The notes: generated by a model from the sequence alone, not told the origin. Positions 52,449 through 61,100 are shown, counted from the stretch's first letter. The stretch: 64,000 bases of DNA from Neobacillus massiliamazoniensis (GCF_001048695.1 NZ_CVRB01000002.1:965421-1029420); one strand, 5' to 3'. Program-made: numbers and translations.

Positions 52449-53137
52449 ACGGCACATAAAAATGAAAAATGGCATATAAGTGGGACAAAACGGCACATAA
52501 AACTCAATAACGGCACATATATTTGAAAAATGGCACATATCGTAATTTAAGCAGGGGAAATCCTTAAAAAAGTAACTAAAAAAGAGCAACTTCCAGTCGG
52601 AAAACAGGCGTTTTAGATGATCCGGATAGGCAATTAAGAGAAATGGCACATAAAAATGAAAAATGGCACATAAGTGGATCAAAACGGCACATAAAACTCA
52701 AAAACGGCACATATATTTGAAAAACGGCACATATCGTAGTTCAGGCAGGGGAAATCCTCAAAAAGGTAACTAAAAAGAGCAGAGATCAGTTGGAAACCAG
52801 CTTTCTTAGATGATTCGGATAGGCATTTTAGAGAAACGGCACATAAAAATGAAAAATGGCACATAAGTGGGACAAAACGGCACATAAAACTCGAAAACGA
52901 CACATATATTTGAAAAACGGCACATATCGTAATTCAAGCAGGTGAAATCCTCAAAAAAGTAACTAAAAAGAGCAGAGATCAGTTGGAAACCAGCTTTCTT
53001 AGATGATTCGGATAGGCATTTTAGAGAAACGGCACATAAAAATGAAAAATGGGACATAAGTGGATCAAAACGGCACATAAAACACAAAAATGGCACATAT
53101 ATTTGAAAAACGGCACATATCGTATTTCAAGCAGCTC
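52449..53137 (+). repeat. GGCACATA tandem repeat array 3
   Basis: Four head-to-tail units starting (AGAGAAA) at 52443, 52637, 52830 and 53023: periods 194, 193 and 193. Each has five GGCACATA-type motifs 20-21 bp apart and the ~95-bp block (GGGGAAATCCTTAAAAAAG, AGTAACTAAAAAGAGCA, GGAAACCAGCTTTCTTAGAT). Units 3 and 4 are almost identical, which points to recent duplication. It runs from the spoIID terminator to the start of the NERD gene. Confidence 0.92.
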
Positions 53138-53260
53138 AAAAAAAAGACCCCATTTCAAAAAAATGAACGTTTTATGAACTTGCACCCAATAGTGTCGATT
53201 TTTGAAGGATTTTCCATCCAAAAAGAAGAAGTATGTAAAAAATTGAAAGGAATGATGCGT

Positions 53261-54250
53261 TTGTATGCTAAAGAGTTTTCATTTTCAAAACGGTATCATA
53301 AATTGCGTGCACTAAAAAATAGACTACCTGACACTCATACGCAATGGCCAAAAGTTGCATTAGAATGTAGTAACGAAGAAGCCGGTCAACTTGGGGAGAA
53401 ATCTATAGGTTTTCATCTTGATATGCTCTCCAACTCAAAATATTACATTTTTCATTATCTGCGACTGCAGCATGGAAAATACTATTTTCAAATGGATTAC
53501 TTTATCCTCTGCGCCTCATTTGCTCTAATATTGGAAGTCAAGAATATGGGCGGCGAATTACGTTTTGATGGTGATTTTAATCAAATGACCCAAATAAAAA
53601 GAAGTACCAAAAAAAGACGTAAGAATCCGGTTCTACAGGCAAGACTACAAGCGAAGAAACTAAAATGTTGGTTGGAGGAACAGAACTTTCCGGAAATCCC
53701 AATCCATTATCTTTTTGTAAATAGTAATGAGGACACGGAAATCATCTCGGACGGTGAAAATGAACTAGTCAATCGAAATAGCTGCAATAGTGAAGGTTTA
53801 ATAGATAAGATCGAACAAATTGAAAAATATTACACCACAGATATCCTTGATACAAAAGAACTGAAAAAGTTAAAAAAACTACTTTTGGAAAAACACACCC
53901 CAGAAAATCCTGATATTCTTCAAGAGTTTGGCATTTCCCCAAAAGAACTAATCCCAGGTGTTCAATGTCCCAACTGTAAAGCATTTTCAATGAAATATAA
54001 ATCCACGGCATGGTATTGTTCCAAATGCGCCCATAAATCAAAAACCGCCTTTATTCAGGCAATTAACGACTATCTTCTTTTAGTAAAACTATCGATTACG
54101 AACCTAGAATGCCGCGAATTATTAGATATTCCCTCGAGGAAAGTAGTGCATAGGCTCCTGAACTCAATGGAATTAGCCTATTCAGGAACAAACAAAGGCA
54201 GAATCTACTATCAATCATCATCGGACATCCAGAACTGGCCAGCTCCATAA
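53261..54250 (+). CDS. NERD domain-containing protein with zinc ribbon
   Basis: About 329 residues. The N-terminal part has the nuclease-related (NERD) pattern: GQLGEKSIGFHLD, then YYFQMDYFILCASFALILEVKNMGG, with the E...D...ExK residues of restriction-like nucleases. A zinc ribbon follows near the C-terminus (CPNC...CSKC), then a helical end. The family includes plasmid and phage-linked proteins; no substrate is known. The start is uncertain: TTG 53261 has AAAGGA nine bases upstream; ATG 53252, 53255 and 53174 are alternatives. Longer frames run into repeat array 3. It interrupts the usual spoIID-spoIIQ neighbourhood, so it is probably an accessory gene. Confidence 0.8.
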   Translation: MYAKEFSFSKRYHKLRALKNRLPDTHTQWPKVALECSNEEAGQLGEKSIGFHLDMLSNSKYYIFHYLRLQHGKYYFQMDYFILCASFALILEVKNMGGELRFDGDFNQMTQIKRSTKKRRKNPVLQARLQAKKLKCWLEEQNFPEIPIHYLFVNSNEDTEIISDGENELVNRNSCNSEGLIDKIEQIEKYYTTDILDTKELKKLKKLLLEKHTPENPDILQEFGISPKELIPGVQCPNCKAFSMKYKSTAWYCSKCAHKSKTAFIQAINDYLLLVKLSITNLECRELLDIPSRKVVHRLLNSMELAYSGTNKGRIYYQSSSDIQNWPAP

Positions 54251-54339
54251 GGAAGCGATATCCCCAGCGACTTGAACGGACGCCTATTACTTTTTTTCAA
54301 AAAAAATTCCCCCTCATGCATAAAATCATCACCATCGTT

Positions 54340-54396
54340 GAACAATAAGTAGAAAAAATTTTTTAGAATTGTGTATATAATTCTACTTATCTGTTC
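54340..54396. promoter_or_regulatory. Inverted repeat in the spoIIQ upstream region
   Basis: GAACAATAAGTAGAA and TTCTACTTATCTGTTC are near-complementary arms around an AT-rich centre with GTATATAAT. spoIIQ is sigma-F-dependent in B. subtilis, and GTATA at 54372 fits a sigma-F -35, but the -10 match is poor. Confidence 0.4.
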
Positions 54397-54421
54397 AGAA
54401 TGATTGCTGAGGTGATGAAAA

Positions 54422-55432
54422 ATGAGAGAGGAAGAAAACAAACGATCTTCTCAAAAATCGAGCTTTAAACGTTTTTTCAAAAAGCGTTGGGTATTTCCGG
54501 CCATTTATATCGCAAGTGCAGCAATCATCCTGAGTGCCGTTCTTTGGTATCAAACTGGTGGCATCAACACAAGCAAATACGATTACAAGTCCACTGATCT
54601 TGCAGGCAAAAAGAACAATCAGCCTTCACTAGAAGTGAACAAGGCACTTGAGAATATTAAAATGCCTGTGGCCAATGCTTTATCAGCCGTCGTGAAAATG
54701 GGATTCTATGATTTTAACGGTAAAACACAAGACCAGGAAGCCGCATTAGTATTCTACAATAATACGTACCAACCAAACCAAGGAATTGACTTATCGATGA
54801 AGGACGGCGCAGCTTTTGATGTTGTGGCATCATTAAGCGGTAAGGTCACAAGAGTCCAAGACGACGCAACCTTAGGGAACGTCATTGAAATTGAGCATGA
54901 CAAAGGTGTTGTCACTCAATACCAATCTGTAAAAGATATTAAGGTGAAGGTTGGCGACCAAGTAAAACAGGGCGACGTGATTGCTAAGGCTAGCAAAAGC
55001 TTATTCAACGAAAAAGCAGGAGTTCATGTGCATTTTGAAATCCGTAAAGATGGAGTTGCCGTTAATCCGTCAAGCTATTTTAACAAGCCATTAAGCTCAT
55101 TACAAACAGCAACACCATCAGGGTCTGATCAGTCCCAAGTACCTGGAAAAAAGCAAGACCAGCAAAAAATAGATGATAGTCAAGGTTCATCTCAGGATAA
55201 TAGCCAAGGCACATCGACTGATGATAGCAAGGGTTCATCTCAGGATAATGGTCAAGGCACATCGACTGATAATAGCAAAGGTTCATCCAAGGATGACAGC
55301 AAAGGCACATCGACTGATAATAGCAAAGGTTCTTCTAAAGATGACAGCAAAGGCTCATCCACGGATGACAGCAAAGGTTCATCAACGAACGGGCTGGACG
55401 GTTCTTCTTCAACAGATAGCCAAAACTCATAA
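54422..55432 (+). CDS. spoIIQ: Stage II sporulation protein Q with repetitive tail
   Basis: Forespore membrane protein that binds SpoIIIAH across the engulfing membranes. 336 residues. One membrane anchor (VFPAIYIASAAIILSAVLW), then a LytM (M23) domain at about 90-225. The domain lacks the first zinc ligand of active M23 enzymes: the HxGxD position reads N119-Q-G-I-D, while H202-V-H204 remains. B. subtilis SpoIIQ is likewise degenerate there (Ser). From about residue 235 a hydrophilic tail of repeated SSTDDSKG/SSKDDSKG units, coded by 18-24-bp repeats, extends the C-terminus. GAGGTGATG precedes the ATG. A weak hairpin and T run follow at 55446-55475. Confidence 0.93.
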   Translation: MREEENKRSSQKSSFKRFFKKRWVFPAIYIASAAIILSAVLWYQTGGINTSKYDYKSTDLAGKKNNQPSLEVNKALENIKMPVANALSAVVKMGFYDFNGKTQDQEAALVFYNNTYQPNQGIDLSMKDGAAFDVVASLSGKVTRVQDDATLGNVIEIEHDKGVVTQYQSVKDIKVKVGDQVKQGDVIAKASKSLFNEKAGVHVHFEIRKDGVAVNPSSYFNKPLSSLQTATPSGSDQSQVPGKKQDQQKIDDSQGSSQDNSQGTSTDDSKGSSQDNGQGTSTDNSKGSSKDDSKGTSTDNSKGSSKDDSKGSSTDDSKGSSTNGLDGSSSTDSQNS

Positions 55433-55671
55433 TCGTTTCATAAAGGGGGAAGGGGATACTTTCCTCTTTTTTTTTTGCACTTTTTGTTGTGAAAACAGTC
55501 ATTTTTTTGACCCAGCCCCGTAAGTCTAGAAGTTCCCCTCGGTAAACGCAATGTGAAGTGCTAAAGAATTCCAGATTTTCGCCCCCCGTGTCGAAATTTC
55601 TTTACCAAAAGATGAATAAACAGATGTATACTGAATTTGTTAAAAAATAGTCGAAAAAGGGGGGTTTTTCT

Positions 55672-56013
55672 ATGCAATGGTATGTGAAAGTTTTACAAAA
55701 TTACGCCGGATTTCAAGGAAGAGCACGGCGTACTGAATACTGGATGTTTACGTTAATAAGTGTAATTATCAGCGCCATACTAGCAATTCTACAGTCGGCG
55801 GCACATCTATCATTATTATTAACCGGACTTTATTCTTTAGCTGTTTTTATCCCAGGCTTAGCTGTTGCTGCTCGCCGATTACACGATACGGGAAGAAGTG
55901 GATTGTGGATATTAATTGCTCTTATTCCGTTCATTGGTGCAATCATTCTTCTTGTGTTTATGTGTCTAGATAGTCAACCAGATGAGAATCAATATGGAAC
56001 TGTCCCAAAATAG
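55672..56013 (+). CDS. DUF805 family membrane protein
   Basis: 113 residues. Starts WYVKVLQNYAGFQGRARRTE, has the family signature ARRLHDTGRSGLWIL in the middle, and three or four membrane helices, ending in DSQPDENQYG. Function unknown; relatives are widespread inner-membrane proteins. AAAAAGGGGGGTT precedes the ATG. It is followed by its own terminator. Confidence 0.9.
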   Translation: MQWYVKVLQNYAGFQGRARRTEYWMFTLISVIISAILAILQSAAHLSLLLTGLYSLAVFIPGLAVAARRLHDTGRSGLWILIALIPFIGAIILLVFMCLDSQPDENQYGTVPK

Positions 56014-56021
56014 ACGCAAAT

Positions 56022-56056
56022 AAACCGCCCTTCGATGGAAAGTGCGGTTTTCTTTT
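56022..56056 (+). terminator. Terminator after the DUF805 gene
   Basis: AAACCGC and GCGGTTT pair around 15 bases with inner complementarity, followed by TCTTTT. Confidence 0.7.
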
Positions 56057-56088
56057 ATGGTAAAATAATGAAAGAGGGAGGGATTGGA

Positions 56089-58062
56089 GTGAAAAAGCTA
56101 ATCGGTGTCCTGCTCATCCTGCTCGTTCTAACCAGCTGCAGCAAGGAACCCGCACCGCAGGACAGGTTCGCTGAATACATAAAGCTTTGGAATCAGCAAA
56201 AATTTACTGCTATGTATGATTATCTTTCAACCGATGCCAAAAAGAATATTAGCGAAAAAGATTTTACTGAAAGATATCAGAAAATTTACAAAGATTTGCA
56301 AATTAAAGACATCAAGATTGATTTTAAAAAGCCAAAAGATGACAAGCAGGCAAAAGAAAATAAAGCTACCTATACGTTTTCGGCAAAAATGAATAGCATT
56401 GCCGGCCCTATTCAATTTACCCATGAGGCCGTATTGGAAAAAGAAGAACGTGACAAACAGAAAAACTGGTATGTCGACTGGAACCCCTCGTTTATTTTTC
56501 CAAAACTGCAGGAGGGTGACAAAATTTCCGTTTCCACAAATGCACCGAAACGAGGAGAAATCCTCGACCGGAACGGCAACGGCCTAGCGATAAATGGTCA
56601 GGTGTATGAAGTAGGCGTCATCCCTGGAAAAATGGACGATGCAAGCATGAACCAGGTGGCTTCGCTGTTAAAAATGACCCCGGATCAAGTGAAAAAAGCG
56701 GTCAGTGCGAGCTGGGTGAAGCCTGACTTGTTTGTTCCGCTAGCGAAGGTTTCCATGGATGACCAGCGGATGCCGCAATTATTGGCCCTTGCCCCAGTTC
56801 GCACGAAAAAGGTCACTGCGCGCGTCTATCCGCTTGGGCAAGCAGCTGCGCAGCTCGTCGGCTATGTCGGCACGATTACCGCGGAGGAACTGCAAAAGCA
56901 TCCAGACTACGCAGCCCAAGACATCATAGGAAAAAGAGGCCTTGAACAGGTGTATGAAGAGCAGCTAAGAGGCCAAACCGGCGTAAGAATCATGATTCAG
57001 AAAAAATTAGGCGGTGTCGATGTGCTTGCGGAAAAACCGGTGCAGGATGGAAAGCAGGTACAGCTCACAATCGACTCTGATTTGCAGGGAAAAATGTTTA
57101 CCCAGCTTAGCGGTGAAGCCGGCACAGCGGCAGCGATGAACCCTGTCACAGGAGAAACGCTCGCACTTGTCAGCAGCCCGTCATTTGATCCTAATCAGGC
57201 CGCTCTCGGGTTCTCAGCAGACGATTTTAAGGCACTTCAGGATAACCAGCAACAGCCGCTCACCACACGCTTCAAGCAGACCTATGCACCGGGCTCGGTG
57301 ATAAAACCGATCACTGCATTGGTAGGTTTAGAAAACGGTTCCATCAAACCTGATGAAGAGATTGCCATCAGCGGCAAGCAGTGGCAGAAGGACCAGTCAT
57401 GGGGAGGATATTATGTCACGAGAGTTCATGAGGCAAGTCCTGTTAACCTTGAAAAAGCACTGATCTTCTCAGATAATATTTACTTTGCCCAGGCTGCGCT
57501 AAAAATGGGGAAGGATTCGTTTACAAAAGGCATGCAGAATGCTTTGTTTGAAAAAACATTGGATTATCCTTACCCGCTACAGAAATCAACAATTGGCTCA
57601 CTAGGAAATGACATTTCCCTCGCCGATTCCGGCTACGGACAAGGCCAGGTGCAAATGAGCATTGTCCATTTGATGACGGCATATACTTCCTTTGTCAATA
57701 ACGGGACGATGATCAAACCGACTCTCTTACTCGATGAACAAAAGAGTCAGCCATTGGGACAATTAGCTTCTAAAGAAAATACGGCCACGGTCGCTGGGAT
57801 GTTACAAAAGGTAGTAAGTGACCCGAGCGGAACCGCTCACGCCGCCAATATTCCCGACTATCCTTTAGCCGGAAAAACAGGCACCGCGGAAATCAAGCAG
57901 AAACAGGGCGAAGTCGGAACCGAAAACGGCTGGTTCATCGCCTACAACACCAACACTCCGAGCCTGATGATGGCAATGATGGTCGAAGGCGTCCAGGACA
58001 AAGGCGGATCGATGGTGCCGGTACAAAAAGTGAAGGATCTTTATATGTCAGTAAAAAAATAA
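56089..58062 (+). CDS. pbpC: Class B penicillin-binding protein, PBP3/PbpC-like lipoprotein with MecA_N domain
   Basis: Transpeptidase that cross-links peptidoglycan outside the membrane. 657 residues: lipoprotein signal (LLILLVLTSC, Cys 17), an NTF2-like MecA_N domain (about 25-145), a dimerisation domain (about 150-310), then the transpeptidase. Active-site motifs: S403-V-I-K406, S461-D-N463 and K596-T-G-T599. The plan is that of B. subtilis PBP3 and of staphylococcal PBP2a, family members with low beta-lactam affinity in some cases; resistance here is not shown by sequence. A GTG start follows GAGGGAGGG; the ATG at 56068 is an alternative. Confidence 0.92.
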   Translation: MKKLIGVLLILLVLTSCSKEPAPQDRFAEYIKLWNQQKFTAMYDYLSTDAKKNISEKDFTERYQKIYKDLQIKDIKIDFKKPKDDKQAKENKATYTFSAKMNSIAGPIQFTHEAVLEKEERDKQKNWYVDWNPSFIFPKLQEGDKISVSTNAPKRGEILDRNGNGLAINGQVYEVGVIPGKMDDASMNQVASLLKMTPDQVKKAVSASWVKPDLFVPLAKVSMDDQRMPQLLALAPVRTKKVTARVYPLGQAAAQLVGYVGTITAEELQKHPDYAAQDIIGKRGLEQVYEEQLRGQTGVRIMIQKKLGGVDVLAEKPVQDGKQVQLTIDSDLQGKMFTQLSGEAGTAAAMNPVTGETLALVSSPSFDPNQAALGFSADDFKALQDNQQQPLTTRFKQTYAPGSVIKPITALVGLENGSIKPDEEIAISGKQWQKDQSWGGYYVTRVHEASPVNLEKALIFSDNIYFAQAALKMGKDSFTKGMQNALFEKTLDYPYPLQKSTIGSLGNDISLADSGYGQGQVQMSIVHLMTAYTSFVNNGTMIKPTLLLDEQKSQPLGQLASKENTATVAGMLQKVVSDPSGTAHAANIPDYPLAGKTGTAEIKQKQGEVGTENGWFIAYNTNTPSLMMAMMVEGVQDKGGSMVPVQKVKDLYMSVKK

Positions 58063-58091
58063 CATCTGGGGCTCCAGATGTTGTTTTTTTA
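58061..58091 (+). terminator. pbpC terminator
   Basis: AACATCTGG and CCAGATGTT around GGCT, followed by GTTTTTTT. The stem overlaps the stop codon. Confidence 0.88.
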
Positions 58092-58129
58092 TTATTGGAC
58101 TTTGAGAATGGTTCAGGTTCATGCATGGA

Positions 58130-58300
58130 GAGCTCGTTTACGTGGAAGAAATTCGTGAAAAAAGTAGTAACAGTGAATGTAGAGCGCGTTTACGTGCATG
58201 AAATCAGAGTAAAAAGCAGAAACGGTTAACGTAGAGCACGCCTACGTGAATGAAATCAGAGTAAAAAGCAGAAACAGTTAGTGTAGGTTTCGGACGCTAT
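58130..58300 (+). repeat. 52-bp tandem repeat, family B, locus 3
   Basis: TACGTG at 58139, 58191 and 58243, 52 bp apart; core AATGTAGAGCGCGTTTACGTG with linker GAAATCAGAGTAAAAAGCAG. Confidence 0.8.
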
Positions 58301-58309
58301 AACTCGGAC

Positions 58310-58690
58310 GCCGAAAAACGTAATTTTTCGGCGGAGCGTCTATCTCAACGCCTAAAACCCCACCAAAAAGAAGAAAAAGGCCGTTGATGATCGATCTCAA
58401 CGCCCAAAACCCCACCAAAAAGAAGAAAAAGGTCGTTGATGATCGGTCTCAACGCTCAAAACTCCTTCAAAAAGTAGAAAAAGGTCGTTGATGATCGGTC
58501 TCAACGTCCAAAACTCCTTCAAAAAGAAGAAAAAGGTCGTTGATGATCGGTCTCAACGCCCAAAACTCCTTCAAAAAGAAGAAAAAGGTAGTTGATGATC
58601 GGTCTCAACGCCCGAACCCCCTCCAAAAAAAAGAAAAATGTCATTGAAGATCGATCTCAACGCCCAAAACCCTCCAAACAGAAGAAACCG
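58310..58690 (+). repeat. 52-bp tandem repeat, family C, locus 2
   Basis: The purine block (AAGAAAAAGG or TAGAAAAAGG) recurs at 58371, 58423 and 58475 and onward at 52-bp steps. Core CGTTGATGATCGGTCTCAACG (arms CGTTGA/TCAACG) resembles the core of locus 1; the linker is CCCAAAACTCCTTCAAAAAG. It follows family B head to tail. Confidence 0.85.
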
Positions 58691-58730
58691 GTCGATGAAA
58701 CTGGGAGCACACCCCAAAGACCCCCAATTT

Positions 58731-59045
58731 TCATTTCATTGCAGGACGCCACTGATACTTCTCCAAATCAATCACTCCATTTAATCCGACTTCCACCCCT
58801 TCACTTTCTAAGGCCCATAATTGTTCATGAAATGATTCTTCCTCAGTAAAGGCAATCTTCCCCTTAGCATTAATTACACGATGCCATGGGAGGCGGTGCT
58901 TTTTGCTCATAGTATGAAGGATGCGGACGACCTGCCTGGCAGCCCGCGGACTGCCTGCGAGTGCGGCCACTTGTCCATAGGTTGTGACCTTGCCCTCAGG
59001 AATAATTTTTATTACTTCAATGACTCTTTCAGTAAAAGGCTGCAT
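58731..59045 (-). CDS. Alkyltransferase-like protein (MGMT family, no active cysteine)
   Basis: 104 residues, the DNA-binding half of O6-alkylguanine transferases. The active PCHRV motif is replaced by PWHRV at 53-57 (W54), so the protein cannot accept an alkyl group. Such ATL proteins bind O6-alkylguanine and hand it to nucleotide excision repair. The helix-turn-helix with arginine finger is in YGQVAALAGSPRAARQVV. ATG at 59045 follows AAAGGGAC on the - strand. It ends next to repeat family C. Confidence 0.9.
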   Translation of the reverse strand: MQPFTERVIEVIKIIPEGKVTTYGQVAALAGSPRAARQVVRILHTMSKKHRLPWHRVINAKGKIAFTEEESFHEQLWALESEGVEVGLNGVIDLEKYQWRPAMK

Positions 59046-59402
59046 AGGATGTCCCTTTCTACTTAACTTGAGTAAATCAACTCTATCATACCCGGAAAAG
59101 CACTTTGCACAATATAATTTTTTGTTCGACAAATTTCTCAGGAAATAAGCATTTCCCGGAATAAACCCTTGCAGGTCCTAACTCGAGGGCATGTCGAAAA
59201 AATGGGGCAATCAACCCATCTGTCCGATTTTTCAAAAAATTACCTATAGACCTTGTCCCGATTAAGTATTTCGTGCATAATCCCATATCCAAGCTAATAA
59301 ACTGTTACAAACCTTTATAAAGAGAGTGTTTGAGGTGAAGAGTCGTTTGAAGGATGCGGGTATTCAGTCGGGGACATGATTATTCATCGTACGACCGTTA
59401 CT

Positions 59403-59473
59403 GGTGCCTGACACCAAAACAAAGGCACTGTCCACTGAACACGGACAAATGTCTTTCTGTGGTGCCTGACACC
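59403..59473 (-). repeat. Composite repeat with GGTGCCTGACACC at both ends
   Basis: 13-mers at 59403-59415 and 59461-59473 in the same direction enclose ACTGTCCACTGAACACGGAC and AAATGTC, the companion seen at 13620 and 42521. 59046-59402 otherwise holds no recognised feature apart from a 14-residue reading frame at 59335. Confidence 0.75.
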
Positions 59474-59558
59474 CAACCAACGGAAACAGTACTTCGTCGA
59501 AGTGATAAGCGGGTCTCATTTCACACTTCTCACATCCAACTTAGGGAGGGCGAGTGGT

Positions 59559-59831
59559 GTGCACGATTACATCAAAGAACGAACTATCAAGATTGGAAAG
59601 TATATCGTGGAGACGAGAAAAACAGTTCGCGTAATTGCGAAGGAGTTTGGCGTATCCAAAAGTACAGTCCATAAGGATTTAACAGAGAGACTTCCTGAAA
59701 TCAATCCGGAGCTTGCAAATGAAGTAAAAGAAATTTTAGATTATCATAAATCGATCCGCCATTTAAGGGGAGGCGAAGCAACGAAAATGAAATATCAAAA
59801 AGAAGAAAAAGAAGGAGAGGCTGTCAAATAA
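59559..59831 (+). CDS. spoIIID: Sporulation transcription factor SpoIIID
   Basis: Mother-cell DNA-binding protein that switches genes on and off after sigma-E activation. 90 residues: MHDYIKERTIKIGKYIVE, helix-turn-helix VRVIAKEFGVSKSTVHKDLTE, then the basic C-terminal helix HKSIRHLRGGEATKMKY. A GTG start follows TTAGGGAGGGCGA, which gives the same N-terminus as in B. subtilis. Followed by mbl. Confidence 0.96.
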   Translation: MHDYIKERTIKIGKYIVETRKTVRVIAKEFGVSKSTVHKDLTERLPEINPELANEVKEILDYHKSIRHLRGGEATKMKYQKEEKEGEAVK

Positions 59832-59983
59832 GCTTCCGTATAATGGCAATCTCTTCGATTTCCTCCAGTTCGACAATGTTCATCAAAATATTTTATTATA
59901 AGTATGGAAAATTTAATGAATATGGTACAATAAACAATTAGGAAAAGTAATTGGATTTGCGTCCAAGGAGGAAAGAAAAGAGA

Positions 59984-60988
59984 ATGTTTGCTAGGGATAT
60001 TGGAATTGACTTAGGAACGGCTAACGTGTTAATCCACGTAAAGGGCCGTGGAATTGTTTTGAATGAGCCTTCCGTCGTAGCGATTGACAAAAATACCAAC
60101 CGCGTTCTTGCTGTTGGAGAAGAGGCACGCCGTATGGTTGGCCGTACACCTGGAAACATTGTCGCGATTCGCCCGCTAAAAGACGGTGTCATCGCAGACT
60201 TTGATGTGACAGAAGCAATGTTAAAACATTTTATTAATAAGCTTAACGTGAAAGGCTTTTTATCCAAGCCACGCATCTTGATTTGCTGCCCAACTAACAT
60301 CACAAGTGTTGAGCAAAAAGCAATCAGAGAAGCAGCCGAAAAGAGCGGCGGCAAAAAGATCTATCTCGAAGAGGAGCCAAAGGTTGCCGCTATCGGTGCC
60401 GGAATGGACATCTTCCAGCCAAGTGGAAACATGGTTGTCGACATTGGTGGAGGAACAACAGATGTGGCTGTCCTATCCATGGGCGATATCGTAACATCCT
60501 CCTCCATCAAAATGGCCGGCGACAAATTCGACATGGAAATTTTGAACCACATCAAGCGCGAGTACAAACTATTGATCGGTGAGCGCACAGCAGAAAATAT
60601 CAAAATGAATATCGGAACTGTCTTCCCAGGTTCACGCTCAGAACAAATGGATATTCGCGGCCGTGATATGGTTACTGGTTTACCACGTACCATCACAGTA
60701 CATTCCGAAGAAATCGAACACGCTTTGCGCGAATCTGTTTCTGTCATCGTGCAAGCAGCGAAAAGTGTTCTCGAACGTACTCCGCCTGAACTTTCCGCCG
60801 ATATAATTGACCGCGGCGTTATTTTAACAGGTGGCGGCGCCCTGCTTCACGGCATCGATATGCTCCTTGCCGACGAGCTCAAGGTTCCCGTGCTAGTTGC
60901 CGAAAATCCAATGGATTGCGTTGCCATCGGTACAGGCATTATGCTTGATAATATTGACCGTATTTCAAATCGGAAACTACTTGGATGA
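59984..60988 (+). CDS. mbl: MreB-like actin homologue Mbl
   Basis: Cytoskeletal protein that guides lateral-wall synthesis. 334 residues. Actin-fold signatures: IGIDLGTANVLIHVKGRG (phosphate 1), VVDIGGGTTDVAVLSMG (phosphate 2) and ILTGGGALLHGIDMLLA (adenosine). The position directly after spoIIID identifies mbl rather than mreB. CAAGGAGGAAAG precedes the ATG. Confidence 0.96.
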   Translation: MFARDIGIDLGTANVLIHVKGRGIVLNEPSVVAIDKNTNRVLAVGEEARRMVGRTPGNIVAIRPLKDGVIADFDVTEAMLKHFINKLNVKGFLSKPRILICCPTNITSVEQKAIREAAEKSGGKKIYLEEEPKVAAIGAGMDIFQPSGNMVVDIGGGTTDVAVLSMGDIVTSSSIKMAGDKFDMEILNHIKREYKLLIGERTAENIKMNIGTVFPGSRSEQMDIRGRDMVTGLPRTITVHSEEIEHALRESVSVIVQAAKSVLERTPPELSADIIDRGVILTGGGALLHGIDMLLADELKVPVLVAENPMDCVAIGTGIMLDNIDRISNRKLLG

Positions 60989-61002
60989 TCTCCTTTGTAA
61001 AA

Positions 61003-61034
61003 AAAGTCTAATGCACAAGCATTGGGCTTTTTTA
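61003..61034 (+). terminator. mbl terminator
   Basis: AGTCTAATGC and GCATTGGGCT pair (with G-U pairs) around ACAA, followed by TTTTTT. Confidence 0.8.
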
Positions 61035-61047
61035 TTTGGCTTGTGAC

Positions 61048-61100
61048 ATATCATTGGAAAGCAGTCATTACTGTCGGAAAAGCGCCCTTTACTGTTGGAT
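61048..61100 (+). repeat. Short 20-21-bp phased TTACTGT(C/T)GG repeat
   Basis: TTACTGTCGG at 61068 and TTACTGTTGG at 61089, 21 bp apart, with a diverged ATCATTGG 20 bp before. B. subtilis has flhO and flhP in this place; they are absent here. Confidence 0.4.

Noticed and set aside
58592..58849. 85-codon + strand frame near the ATL gene
   Set aside because: It runs through repeat family C and then opposite the ATL coding sequence.
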